8,778 bases of DNA from the NCBI GenBank assembly GCA_023262065.1, contig JALRDW010000093.1, forward strand, positions 1 to 8,778. The letters are read 5' to 3'. The translations under genes were made by a program, and so were the position numbers. This document shows, one piece after another, positions 1 to 6,697 of the stretch. The DNA comes from Acidimicrobiia bacterium (GTDB taxonomy: Bacteria; Actinomycetota; Acidimicrobiia; IMCC26256). How positions within the stretch are numbered: the stretch's first letter is position 1; each line of letters begins with the position of its first letter. The notes under the pieces are model-generated. The model was not told the origin of the DNA. It saw nothing but the letters and a program-made list of their open reading frames with translations, and searched no databases.

Positions 1-1
1 C

Positions 2-271
2 GTCGGGGCCGACGGCACCACCGACCACCCGTGCGTGTTCATCCCGCCCGGGGTCGCCCACGGCTTCGCCTCGCTCACCGACATGACGATCACCTACCTC
101 GTCGACGGGTACTACAACCCCCAGGACGAGTGCGGCGTGGCGTGGGACGACCCTGCGATCGCCGCCGACTGGGGCGTGACCGACCCCATCCTCTCGAAGC
201 GCGACCAGGAGAACCCGCGTCGCGACGAGCTCGACCCCCGCCTCCGCCCCGCGTGGGCGATGCGCACCTGA
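2..271 (+). CDS. rmlC: dTDP-4-dehydrorhamnose 3,5-epimerase, C-terminal part (5' end outside window)
   Basis: RmlC epimerises C3 and C5 of dTDP-4-keto-6-deoxy-glucose, the third step of dTDP-L-rhamnose synthesis in the cytoplasm. The reading frame is open from the left edge and gives the last 89 residues; the family is usually about 180-200 residues, so roughly the first half is missing. Visible hallmarks are the cupin strand FIPPGVAHGF (residues 13-22), the TYLVDGYYNP segment (31-40), whose second tyrosine pair contains the likely acid/base Tyr of the family, the WDDPAIAADW signature (48-57) and the PILSKRD tail motif. A GTG at 35 could be taken as a start, but it falls inside the cupin core and the frame stays open upstream, so it is not the real start. 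The stop is followed after 13 bases by rmlB, consistent with one operon. Identity is sure; the upstream extent is unknown. Confidence 0.93.
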   Translation, partial: VGADGTTDHPCVFIPPGVAHGFASLTDMTITYLVDGYYNPQDECGVAWDDPAIAADWGVTDPILSKRDQENPRRDELDPRLRPAWAMRT

Positions 272-274
272 CCC

Positions 275-281
275 GAGGGAG
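275..281 (+). promoter_or_regulatory. Ribosome binding site of rmlB
   Basis: The purine-rich run GAGGGAG lies just before the ATG at 285, with GAGG six bases from the start codon. It fills most of the 13-base gap after rmlC and supports the chosen rmlB start. I see no promoter-like elements in this gap, so rmlB is most likely translated from the rmlC transcript. Confidence 0.7.
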
Positions 282-284
282 ACC

Positions 285-1247
285 ATGCGCCTCTTCGTCA
301 CCGGTGGAGCCGGCTTCATCGGCTCCAACTACGTCCGCCACGTCCTCGCCACCTCCGACGACGAGGTGACCGTCTTCGACGCCCTCACCTACGCGGGCAA
401 CCTCGAGACGCTGCAGGACCTGCAGGACGACCCCCGCTTCTCCTTCGTCAAGGGGGACATCACCGACCGGGAGGCGGTGGGCGCGGCGATGCCGGGTCAC
501 GACATGGTCGTGCACTTCGCGGCCGAGAGCCACGTGGACCGATCGATCGTCGACCCCGACGCGTTCGTGAAGACGAACTGCGACGGCACGAACGTCATGT
601 GCGACATCGCCCGCCGCGTGGGCGTCGAGCGGTTCCTGCACATCTCGACCGATGAGGTCTACGGCTCGATCGACGAGGGTTCGTTCGCCGAGACCGACCC
701 GCTCGGGCCGCGGTCGCCCTACTCCGCATCGAAGGCGGGCTCCGACCTCATCGCCCTCGCCTACCACGACACCTACGACCTGCCGGTCATCGTCACCCGC
801 TCCTCGAACAACTTCGGGCCGTGGCAGTACCCGGAGAAGGTCATCCCGCTGTTCACGACGAACCTGTTGGACGGGAAGAAGGTGCCCCTCTACGGCGACG
901 GGCTCAACGTGCGCGACTGGTGCTTCGTCGAGGACAACTGCGCCGGGGTGGACACGGTGCTGCGCAAGGGCTCGATCGGCGAGATCTACAACATCGGTGC
1001 GGGCAACGAGGAGCCGAACCGGTTCCTCACCGACTCGATCCTCGAGATCCTCGGCGTCGGCGAGGAGATGATCGAGTACGTCGAGGACCGCCTCGGTCAC
1101 GACCGCCGCTACTCGATCGACTGCTCGAAGGCCCGAGCCCTCGGCTGGGCTCCGCAGCGAGAGTTCCGCGAGGCCCTCGAGGCCACGGTGGCCTGGTACC
1201 GGGACAACCGGTGGTGGTGGGAGCCCCTCAAGGCGAAGCAGGGCTGA
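285..1247 (+). CDS. rmlB: dTDP-glucose 4,6-dehydratase
   Basis: RmlB is an NAD-dependent extended short-chain dehydrogenase. It converts dTDP-D-glucose to dTDP-4-keto-6-deoxy-D-glucose, the second step of dTDP-rhamnose synthesis. The 320-residue product has the Rossmann motif GGAGFIG at residues 7-13 and the catalytic STDEVYG at 121-127, with the Thr-Asp-Glu triad of the family (T122, D123, E124). The YxxxK pair is Y146 and K150, and the substrate-binding stretch NNFGPWQYPEK is at 175-185. The C-terminal end WYRDNRWWWEPLK is also typical. It is slightly shorter than the usual 330-355 residues but no motif is missing. The start is set by the GAGGGAG site and by the Rossmann strand beginning at residue 2. 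The TGA stop shares its A with the ATG of rmlD. Confidence 0.98.
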   Translation: MRLFVTGGAGFIGSNYVRHVLATSDDEVTVFDALTYAGNLETLQDLQDDPRFSFVKGDITDREAVGAAMPGHDMVVHFAAESHVDRSIVDPDAFVKTNCDGTNVMCDIARRVGVERFLHISTDEVYGSIDEGSFAETDPLGPRSPYSASKAGSDLIALAYHDTYDLPVIVTRSSNNFGPWQYPEKVIPLFTTNLLDGKKVPLYGDGLNVRDWCFVEDNCAGVDTVLRKGSIGEIYNIGAGNEEPNRFLTDSILEILGVGEEMIEYVEDRLGHDRRYSIDCSKARALGWAPQREFREALEATVAWYRDNRWWWEPLKAKQG

Positions 1248-2089
1248 TGCGAGTCCTCGTCACCGGCGCGGGCGGGATGCTCGGCCACGAGCTCGTCGAC
1301 ACCTTCGGCGACCACGAGGTGACGGGCACCACGCACGCCGAGCTCGACGTCACCGACCGCGCCGCGGTCATCGAGTGCTTCGACGCACTCCGACCCGACG
1401 TCGTCCTCCACGGCGCGGCGTGGACCGCGGTGGACGCGTGCGAGGCCGACCCCGATCGCGCGTGGGCGGTCAACGCGCTCGGCACGCGCCACATCACCGA
1501 GGCCGCCCGCCGCCACCGAACCCGGGTCGTCTACTTCTCGACCGACTACGTGTTCGACGGCACCAAGGACTCGCCCTACGTCGAGTGGGACGAACCCGCG
1601 CCGCGCTCGGTGTACGGCCGGTCGAAGCTCGCCGGCGAACGCGAGTGCGACGACGACGCCACGATCCTGCGCATCTCCTGGGTGTGCGGGTTCCACGGGG
1701 CGAACATGGTCAAGACGATCCTGCGACTCGCCGCCGAGCACCCGACGTTGTCCTTCGTCGACGACCAGATCGGACACCCGACCTTCGCCGCCGACGCCGC
1801 CGTCATGACCCGTCGCCTCGTGGAGGACCACCGCACCGGGCTCTTCCACGTCACGAACCAGGGCGCGGTGTCCTGGTTCGAGTTCGCCCGGGCCGTGCTC
1901 GACGCGGCCGGGCAGGACCCACGACGCGTCGAGCCCATCGCGACCCACGACCTCCGACCCGCCCGGCCCGCGCCGCGGCCGGCGAACTCCGTGCTCGACA
2001 ACGCGGCGCTGCGTCTGAGTGGGGTCGACCTGCTCCCGGACTTCCGGGTCCCGCTCGCCACCGTCGTCGAACGGCTGCAGGCCGGGTGA
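1247..2089 (+). CDS. rmlD: dTDP-4-dehydrorhamnose reductase
   Basis: RmlD reduces dTDP-4-keto-L-rhamnose to dTDP-L-rhamnose with NAD(P)H, the last step of the pathway. The 280-residue protein is of normal length. It shows the nucleotide-binding GAGGMLG (residues 7-13), the GAAWTAVDACE segment (57-67), the catalytic STDYVFDG (98-105) with YGRSK (Y123, K127), the DQIGHPT motif (173-179) and the C-terminal RPANSVLDN (244-252). All are characteristic of the RmlD substrate-binding family. The start ATG overlaps the rmlB stop as TGATG (1245-1249) and has only a weak purine run upstream, so translation probably depends on ribosomes finishing rmlB. Its own stop overlaps the next start in the same way. 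The order rmlC-rmlB-rmlD suggests that rmlA, if in this operon, lies left of the window. Confidence 0.97.
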   Translation: MRVLVTGAGGMLGHELVDTFGDHEVTGTTHAELDVTDRAAVIECFDALRPDVVLHGAAWTAVDACEADPDRAWAVNALGTRHITEAARRHRTRVVYFSTDYVFDGTKDSPYVEWDEPAPRSVYGRSKLAGERECDDDATILRISWVCGFHGANMVKTILRLAAEHPTLSFVDDQIGHPTFAADAAVMTRRLVEDHRTGLFHVTNQGAVSWFEFARAVLDAAGQDPRRVEPIATHDLRPARPAPRPANSVLDNAALRLSGVDLLPDFRVPLATVVERLQAG

Positions 2090-3363
2090 TGCCGGGCGAT
2101 CGCATCGCCCGGGTCCGGGTCGTCGTCGTCGATCACGACGGCGGCGAGCACACCCTCGCCTGCCTCCGCTCCCTCCTGACCACCGAGTGGCCGACGGCGG
2201 ATCTCGACCTGGTCCTCGTCGACAACGCGTCCACCGCGCCGATCACCGCGACGGTGCGGGCGGAGATGCCGTCCGTGCGGATCATCGAGAGCCCGATCAA
2301 CCTGGGCTTCGGCGCCGGCTGCAACCTCGGGATGGGCGACCTCCGGGACGTCGACGCGGTCGCGCTCATCAACGACGACGCCACCGTGGAACCCGGATGG
2401 CTCGCCCCCCTCGCCGCGACGCTCGCCCGCGACCCGGCGCTCGGTGCGGCCCAACCGAAGATCCTCCTCGCCTCCAGGTTCCAGGAGCTCACCCTCCGAT
2501 CCGAGGCGCACGCGCCGGGACGCGGTGATCCCCGGACCCTCGGGGTCCGGATCTCCGGCGCGCGGGTCGACGGGGTCGACGTCTGGCGCGACCTGCGCGC
2601 CCGGCGCGGCACCTGGGGTCCCGAGCTCGCACCGGGGGGACGCACCACCATGTGGACCGACGGCGACGCGGCCCTGCTCGTCCCGGTGCCGGACGGTGGG
2701 GCCGAAGCGGTCGAACTGCTCCTCGACGCGCCCGAGGGTCGGGCGGTCACGGCCCGCTCCGGCGACGACGAGACGGTCGTGGTCGCCGGGCCCGACCCGG
2801 CGTGGCTGCGCGCGCCACTCGGTGGTCCGTCGATGCGGGTCGTGCACAGCACCGGCGTCGAACTCACCGCGGACGGTTTCGGCATCGACCGGGGCTGGCT
2901 CGAACCCGACGACGGTCGCTTCGACACGCCGACCGAGGTGTTCGCGTGGTGCGGTGGCGCGGTGCTGCTGCGATCCCGGTACCTCGAGGAGGTCGGGCGC
3001 TTCGACGAGTCGTTCTTCCTCTACTACGAGGACCTCGACCTCGCGTGGCGCGGCCGCCGGCAGGGCTGGCGGTACGCGTCGGTGCCGACCTCGGTGGTCC
3101 ACCACGTGCACGCGGCCTCCAGTGGGCTCGGCTGGGCCGAGAAGGAACGGCGCAAGGAGCGCAACCGCATCACCGTGCTCCGCCGGCACGCCGGGCTCGG
3201 TCCGGCCGCCCGCGCGTGGGTCCGGTCCACTGCGGCGACCGGCGGGTACCTGCGTCGCGACGCCATCGCCCCTGCGCTGCACGGGAACCGACCCCGTCTC
3301 GCGTACGTCCGGGCCCGCACCCGCGCCCTGCTCGGCGCCGCCCGGACCCTGCCGTTCGGCTGA
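2089..3363 (+). CDS. Family 2 glycosyltransferase (probable rhamnosyltransferase, WbbL-like) with an inserted domain
   Basis: This is a GT-A fold inverting glycosyltransferase of 424 residues, probably acting on a lipid-linked glycan at the inner face of the membrane. Residues 8-125 form the nucleotide-sugar half: VDNAS at 44-48, NLGFGAGCN at 71-79, and NDD at 95-97 as the likely metal/diphosphate site. Residues 281-345 form the acceptor half, with FAWCGGAVLLR (285-295), FDESFFLYYEDLDLAWRG (305-322), including the ED pair 314-315 expected to carry the base, and VVHHVHAASSG (336-346). Between them, about residues 150-275 look like an extra beta-rich domain not needed for the basic fold; WbbL proteins without it are near 300 residues. 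No membrane helix is seen; residues 351-360 are strongly basic. The ATG overlaps the rmlD stop (TGATG). Coupling to the rml genes makes dTDP-rhamnose the likely donor, but this is inferred from context, not from specificity residues. Confidence 0.88.
   Translation: MPGDRIARVRVVVVDHDGGEHTLACLRSLLTTEWPTADLDLVLVDNASTAPITATVRAEMPSVRIIESPINLGFGAGCNLGMGDLRDVDAVALINDDATVEPGWLAPLAATLARDPALGAAQPKILLASRFQELTLRSEAHAPGRGDPRTLGVRISGARVDGVDVWRDLRARRGTWGPELAPGGRTTMWTDGDAALLVPVPDGGAEAVELLLDAPEGRAVTARSGDDETVVVAGPDPAWLRAPLGGPSMRVVHSTGVELTADGFGIDRGWLEPDDGRFDTPTEVFAWCGGAVLLRSRYLEEVGRFDESFFLYYEDLDLAWRGRRQGWRYASVPTSVVHHVHAASSGLGWAEKERRKERNRITVLRRHAGLGPAARAWVRSTAATGGYLRRDAIAPALHGNRPRLAYVRARTRALLGAARTLPFG
2527..2553. 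repeat. GC-rich inverted repeat inside the GT2 gene
   Basis: An 8-bp perfect inverted repeat, CCGGACCC at 2532-2539 and GGGTCCGG at 2543-2550, flanks a 3-base loop. Further pairing of GAT (2527-2529) with ATC (2551-2553) leaves a two-base bulge. It encodes residues D147-I155 of the glycosyltransferase, close to where the inserted domain begins. There is no T-run after it, so it is not a standard terminator. It may be a chance product of high GC content. Confidence 0.5.
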
Positions 3364-3364
3364 G

Positions 3365-4639
3365 TCAGCGCAACCCGAGACGGCGGGCGAGCCCACCGGC
3401 CACCCGACGGGTCGCGCCCGGAGGCGCCGCCGGGGCGAGATCCACCCCGGCGTCCGGTGCCGGGCGCGGTCGCCGGCAGTACGCCACGAGGGGGGCGAGC
3501 ACCGCGTCCCACCGGTGGGCCGGACCGAGTCCGAGTGCGGCGGCACCGGCGCGGGTCCGAACCGCCCGATCGAGGTAGGTGCGCACCGCGTCGGCGAAGC
3601 CGTCGACGTCGCCCGGATCGACCGCGACCCCGGCCCCCGCCGCCGCGATCGAGTCCATGAGCACATCGCCCGCGGTGGCCACGGTCGGACGGCCGGCCCA
3701 CAGCCCGTCGAGCAGCCGGGTGCGGTACGCGTACCGGGTCTCGACGTGGGCGCGGTGCGCGCTCACCATGACGTCGGCCTCGAGGAGGTACGCGCCGCGG
3801 GTCGAGAACGGCACCCAGTCGAGGAACCGCACCACCTCGTCCGCCCCCGCCCGGCGCACGTGCTCCCGGGCGGCGCGCACCGCCGGGCTCTCGCCGACAT
3901 CGGGGTTCGGGTGCCGCGCCCCCGCCAGCACCAGGCGGACCGGCAGGCCCTCCCCCGCGAGCCGCGCCGTCGCCGCGATGACCGTCGTCGGGTCGAACCA
4001 GGGGTGGATGCCGCCGCCCCACCACAGCACGAGGTCCTCCGCACCGACGCCCGGCTCGACCCCCCGCAGCAGCGGCGGACCGGCGGCCTCCGGGGGCTCC
4101 GTCGCGATCCCGAACGGCACGTCGAGGAGCAGCGCCGAGAGGTCCGGCGAGGCCGCGTAGGTGAACTCGTTCACCCGGCCGGCGGCCGCGAGCGCGCCGA
4201 TCCACAGGTCGCGCTGGTGACCACCTGCACAGAGGAAGACGTCCCCCCGGGCGAGCAGGGTGCCGATCGCACCGACCGACGCCGCGATCGTCGCCCGACG
4301 GCGGTCGGGGGCGAGGTGCGCCGACTGCTCGAGGGCCTCGAGGTGGTACGGGTCGTAGAGGTCCGCGACCACGCAGGCCGACGATCGCGCGAGGACCGGG
4401 TACCGGTCGAGCAGATCACCCTGGACGACGATCACGTCGGAGCGGGCCGCGTCCGTGCAGGCCGGGTCCGACAGCGCCCCGAGCGCGTACCGCCCGGTGG
4501 CCGATCCGTCCACCGAGGCCGCCAGCACCGTGACCTCGTGGTCGGGGGCCAGCGCATCGGCCATCGCGAGCGCCCGGATGGCCGGACCCGCGAGTCGCGC
4601 GCCGACCACCTCGCCGGTGAGGATCGTGACCCGGCTCAC
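3365..4639 (-). CDS. GT-B fold glycosyltransferase, family 4-like
   Basis: The product (424 residues from the preferred start) is a two-domain glycosyltransferase, probably cytoplasmic or membrane-associated, building the exported glycan. The N-terminal domain opens with the glycine-containing loop ILTGEVVGARLAGPAIR (residues 6-22), as in GT4 enzymes, and includes VVADLYDPYHLEALE (90-104) and LCAGGHQRDLWIG (136-148). The C-terminal domain has WWGGGIHPWFDP (206-217), VRLVLAG (234-240) and the nucleotide-binding stretch 290-325 with LLDGLWAGRPTVAT. In this stretch an Asp (D311) sits where GT4 enzymes commonly have the second Glu of the EX7E motif. The GTG at 4639 gives a 4-base GTGA overlap with the stop of the upstream ATPase gene; a second GTG at 4654 is possible and would add 5 residues. 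Donor and acceptor cannot be read from sequence. The position directly after wzt suggests a role in making or finishing the chain that the transporter exports. Confidence 0.85.
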   Translation of the reverse strand: MSRVTILTGEVVGARLAGPAIRALAMADALAPDHEVTVLAASVDGSATGRYALGALSDPACTDAARSDVIVVQGDLLDRYPVLARSSACVVADLYDPYHLEALEQSAHLAPDRRRATIAASVGAIGTLLARGDVFLCAGGHQRDLWIGALAAAGRVNEFTYAASPDLSALLLDVPFGIATEPPEAAGPPLLRGVEPGVGAEDLVLWWGGGIHPWFDPTTVIAATARLAGEGLPVRLVLAGARHPNPDVGESPAVRAAREHVRRAGADEVVRFLDWVPFSTRGAYLLEADVMVSAHRAHVETRYAYRTRLLDGLWAGRPTVATAGDVLMDSIAAAGAGVAVDPGDVDGFADAVRTYLDRAVRTRAGAAALGLGPAHRWDAVLAPLVAYCRRPRPAPDAGVDLAPAAPPGATRRVAGGLARRLGLR

Positions 4640-5820
4640 GCGTCCGCGCGCCACGTGCCGCCGAGCGAGGTGATGCCCGACGTACGCAGCGTCCCCTCCG
4701 CCACGTGGAACGCGTGGAGGTCGCCCACCTCATGGATCGGCGTCGTGTGCTCACGGTCGTAGACCGTGCCGGTGATGTGGTAGCGACCCGGCGCGACCAG
4801 CAGGCGCGGGATCTCGAGGTCGAGGTGCCCCGGTCCGGGTTCCACGACCATCCGGATACCGCTCGTCATCGTGTTGCAGCCGGTGACCAGCACGCCGTCG
4901 CTGCTCGTGAACGACATGCCGAACACCGGCTCCACCACCCGTTCGCGCGCCGTGAAGTGGAACCGCAGGGTCACTGCGTCACCGATCGTGGGTTCGGGGC
5001 GGGGCCGACCGTCGGCGCCGATGATCTCGACCCCGTCGAGGTGGATCTCCCCGGTCGCGCGGCGCGGGATGCCGAGTTCCGCCGGGTCGATCGAGAGGAT
5101 CTCGGTGAGGTAGTGGTCGATGACGTCCTCGGCCGGGCCGGTCCGGATGAGGTGCCCGTGCTCGAGCAGTGCGACCTCGTCGCACAGTGCCCGCACCGAC
5201 GGCAGAGCGTGGGACACGACGACGATGGTGCGGCCCTCGCGCCGCATCGAGGCGATCTTGTCGGTGCACTTGTTCTGGAACTCCTGGTCACCGACCGCGA
5301 GCACCTCGTCGATGAGCAGGATCTCGGGATCGACGTTGATCGCCACTGCGAACCCGAGACGCACGTACATGCCTGAGGAGTAGTTCTTGACCGGGGCATC
5401 GATGAACTGCTCGATCCCGGAGAAGTCGACGATGGCGTCGAACCGCTGGTCGATCTCGCGGCGGGACAGGCCGAGGATCGCGCCGTTCAGGTAGACGTTC
5501 TCGCGACCCGACAGCTCCGGGTGGAACCCGGCGCCGAGTTCGAGCAGAGCGGACAGCTTCCCGCGGGTCGTGATCGATCCGGCGTCGGTCCGCAGGATCC
5601 GCGCCATGCACTTGAGCATCGTCGACTTGCCGGATCCGTTCTCGCCGATGAGTCCGAAGGCGATCCCCTCCCGGATCTCGAAGGACACATCGTCGAGCGC
5701 GAGGAACTCGTCGTACCGGGCCCGCCGACCCCGCATGATCGCGGCCTTCACCGACTGGTTGCGCTCGTGGTACAGGCGGTACCGCTTGGTGACGTGATCG
5801 ACCGTGATCGCCGCGGACAC
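4636..5820 (-). CDS. wzt: Polysaccharide ABC exporter ATPase with C-terminal Wzt-type domain
   Basis: This is the ATPase of a Wzm/Wzt-type polysaccharide exporter, which powers transfer of a lipid-linked glycan across the cytoplasmic membrane. The protein has 394 residues. The nucleotide-binding domain (about 1-240) has Walker A GENGSGKST (59-67), the family-specific LLELGAGFHPELSGREN (92-108), the signature YSSGM (147-151), Walker B ILLIDE (167-172), the D-loop AVGD (175-178) and the switch His H204. Residues about 255-385 are an added beta-rich domain matching in place and style the Wzt C-terminal domain, which in E. coli O8/O9a-type systems binds the modified end of the chain. An upstream frame extension to 5925 exists, but the GTG at 5820 has a strong AGGAGG site seven bases away and begins at the first beta strand. 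It overlaps the downstream glycosyltransferase start by four bases (GTGA). The name Wzt is by family; TagH/RfbE-like names are also used for such proteins. Confidence 0.93.
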   Translation of the reverse strand: MSAAITVDHVTKRYRLYHERNQSVKAAIMRGRRARYDEFLALDDVSFEIREGIAFGLIGENGSGKSTMLKCMARILRTDAGSITTRGKLSALLELGAGFHPELSGRENVYLNGAILGLSRREIDQRFDAIVDFSGIEQFIDAPVKNYSSGMYVRLGFAVAINVDPEILLIDEVLAVGDQEFQNKCTDKIASMRREGRTIVVVSHALPSVRALCDEVALLEHGHLIRTGPAEDVIDHYLTEILSIDPAELGIPRRATGEIHLDGVEIIGADGRPRPEPTIGDAVTLRFHFTARERVVEPVFGMSFTSSDGVLVTGCNTMTSGIRMVVEPGPGHLDLEIPRLLVAPGRYHITGTVYDREHTTPIHEVGDLHAFHVAEGTLRTSGITSLGGTWRADA

Positions 5821-5822
5821 GC

Positions 5823-6647
5823 TCAGACCTCCTCGGCGAGCCGGCGGTCGAGTCGGTTGAACACCCACTGCCCGAGGAGCAGGAGCCCGATCGCCCACAC
5901 CGCGATGTAGGCGAGGGTGTCCCATGCGGGCATGCGCAACGAGTACATCGCGTCCCGGTACGCGGTGACGAGACGGACCAGCGGGTTGAATCCGTAGATG
6001 TCACGCAGCGGGATCGATCGGCCCGCGATCCTCCAGGTCTCCGGCACCGTCGTGATCGGGTACACGATCGGGGTCGAGTAGAAGAGCACCGGCATGATGA
6101 GGGTGATGAAGTGCCGCACGTCGCGGAAGTAGACGTTGGCCGCACTCAGCAGCAGCCCGATCCCGACGACCATCACCGTCTGCAGGGCCACCAGCACGAG
6201 GATGACCGGGATCCACGGCAGCACCATGTTGCCGGCGGCGAGCAGGATCACGATCACGACACCGAGCTCGATGAGGAAGGTCACGAGGAGGCCGCCGACG
6301 GTGGACGCGACGAGCAGCTCCCGCGGGAAGTACACCTTGCGGATCAGGCCCGCGTTGACGACCAGGGACTCGATCGACTGCATGACGCCGTTCGAGAAGA
6401 AGTTCCACGGGATGAGCGCGCACAGCAGGAACAGGACGAAGTTGTCCTGCCCGCTCGGGTCCCCCACGGGCGGGTCGACCTCGAGGAACACCCCGAAGAC
6501 CGCCCAGTAGATGAGGACCGAGGACAACGGGTTGAGCAGCGACCAGGTCCAGCCCAGGGTGGAACGCTTGTACCGGCTCCGGAGCTCCCGGAGCACGAGG
6601 TTGGTGAGGAGTTCACGCCTCTCGACGTACTCGCGGACCTGGCTCAT
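5823..6647 (-). CDS. wzm: Polysaccharide ABC exporter permease
   Basis: This is the membrane subunit that pairs with the ATPase encoded just downstream. The 274-residue protein belongs to the ABC-2 type transporter family. An amphipathic N-terminal segment (ELRSRYKRSTLGWTWSLLNP, 21-40) carries the basic cluster and the LGWxWxxxNP signature common to Wzm/KpsM/TagG proteins. About six membrane spans follow, near residues 38-57, 68-90, 112-138, 143-170, 181-200 and 243-264. The loop VYFRDVRHF (172-180) is typical of the family and probably contacts the ATPase. The ATG at 6647 has no clear Shine-Dalgarno sequence. The stop is only two bases from the wzt start codon, so the two subunits are almost certainly co-expressed. 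The function is glycan export; the chain exported is not defined by this sequence, though the nearby rml genes make a rhamnose-containing one likely. Confidence 0.93.
   Translation of the reverse strand: MSQVREYVERRELLTNLVLRELRSRYKRSTLGWTWSLLNPLSSVLIYWAVFGVFLEVDPPVGDPSGQDNFVLFLLCALIPWNFFSNGVMQSIESLVVNAGLIRKVYFPRELLVASTVGGLLVTFLIELGVVIVILLAAGNMVLPWIPVILVLVALQTVMVVGIGLLLSAANVYFRDVRHFITLIMPVLFYSTPIVYPITTVPETWRIAGRSIPLRDIYGFNPLVRLVTAYRDAMYSLRMPAWDTLAYIAVWAIGLLLLGQWVFNRLDRRLAEEV
5828..5833 (-). promoter_or_regulatory. Strong ribosome binding site of wzt
   Basis: On the minus strand AGGAGG lies seven bases upstream of the GTG at 5820, the best Shine-Dalgarno match I noticed in the window. It lies inside the last codons of the permease gene, where GAG-GAG-GTC-TGA encodes the final Glu-Glu-Val and stop. 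It decides the wzt start and suggests efficient translation of the ATPase although it starts with GTG. Confidence 0.8.
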
Positions 6648-6656
6648 CGGGGAGTC

Positions 6657-6662
6657 AGGCTA
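6657..6662 (-). promoter_or_regulatory. Possible -10 element before wzm
   Basis: In the 50-base gap between the membrane-protein gene and wzm, the minus strand has TAGCCT (TAnnnT pattern) ending nine bases before the wzm ATG. With no Shine-Dalgarno sequence there, a transcript starting at or near the ATG (leaderless) is possible. I see no convincing -35 match 16-18 bases upstream, so this is a weak candidate. The rest of the gap holds only short GC-rich repeats and nothing else I can name. Confidence 0.22.
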
Positions 6663-6697
6663 GCGACCGGACCGGGCAGCACCCGTGAGGGGCGGCC

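Noticed and set aside
90..1100. A minus-strand open frame opposite rmlC and rmlB
   Set aside because: It is antisense to conserved RmlC/RmlB motifs, and its own Val/Asp/Arg-rich sequence matches nothing I know.
3368..3412. Short inverted repeats (e.g. ACCC-GAC-GGGT) near the convergent junction as a terminator
   Set aside because: The arms are only about four bases with no T-run on either strand, which is common by chance in such GC-rich sequence.
1576..3666. A very long minus-strand open frame opposite rmlD and the GT2 gene
   Set aside because: The plus strand carries clear RmlD and GT2 motifs throughout. The antisense translation is low-complexity Arg/Pro/Gly-rich, as expected from GC-rich codons read backwards.
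4640..4654. Upstream GTG as start of the GT-B glycosyltransferase
   Set aside because: It is possible, but there is no ribosome site before it, and the GTG at 4639 makes the common four-base GTGA overlap. The difference is only five residues.
2444..4762. A long plus-strand open frame crossing the convergent junction
   Set aside because: It spans two genes on opposite strands, has Arg/Pro/Ser-rich composition and shows no domain motif. It is a by-product of few stop codons in GC-rich DNA.
5821..5925. N-terminal extension of the wzt frame
   Set aside because: It would overlap the permease gene by about 100 bases and adds Arg/Pro-rich residues; the AGGAGG site fits the GTG at 5820.
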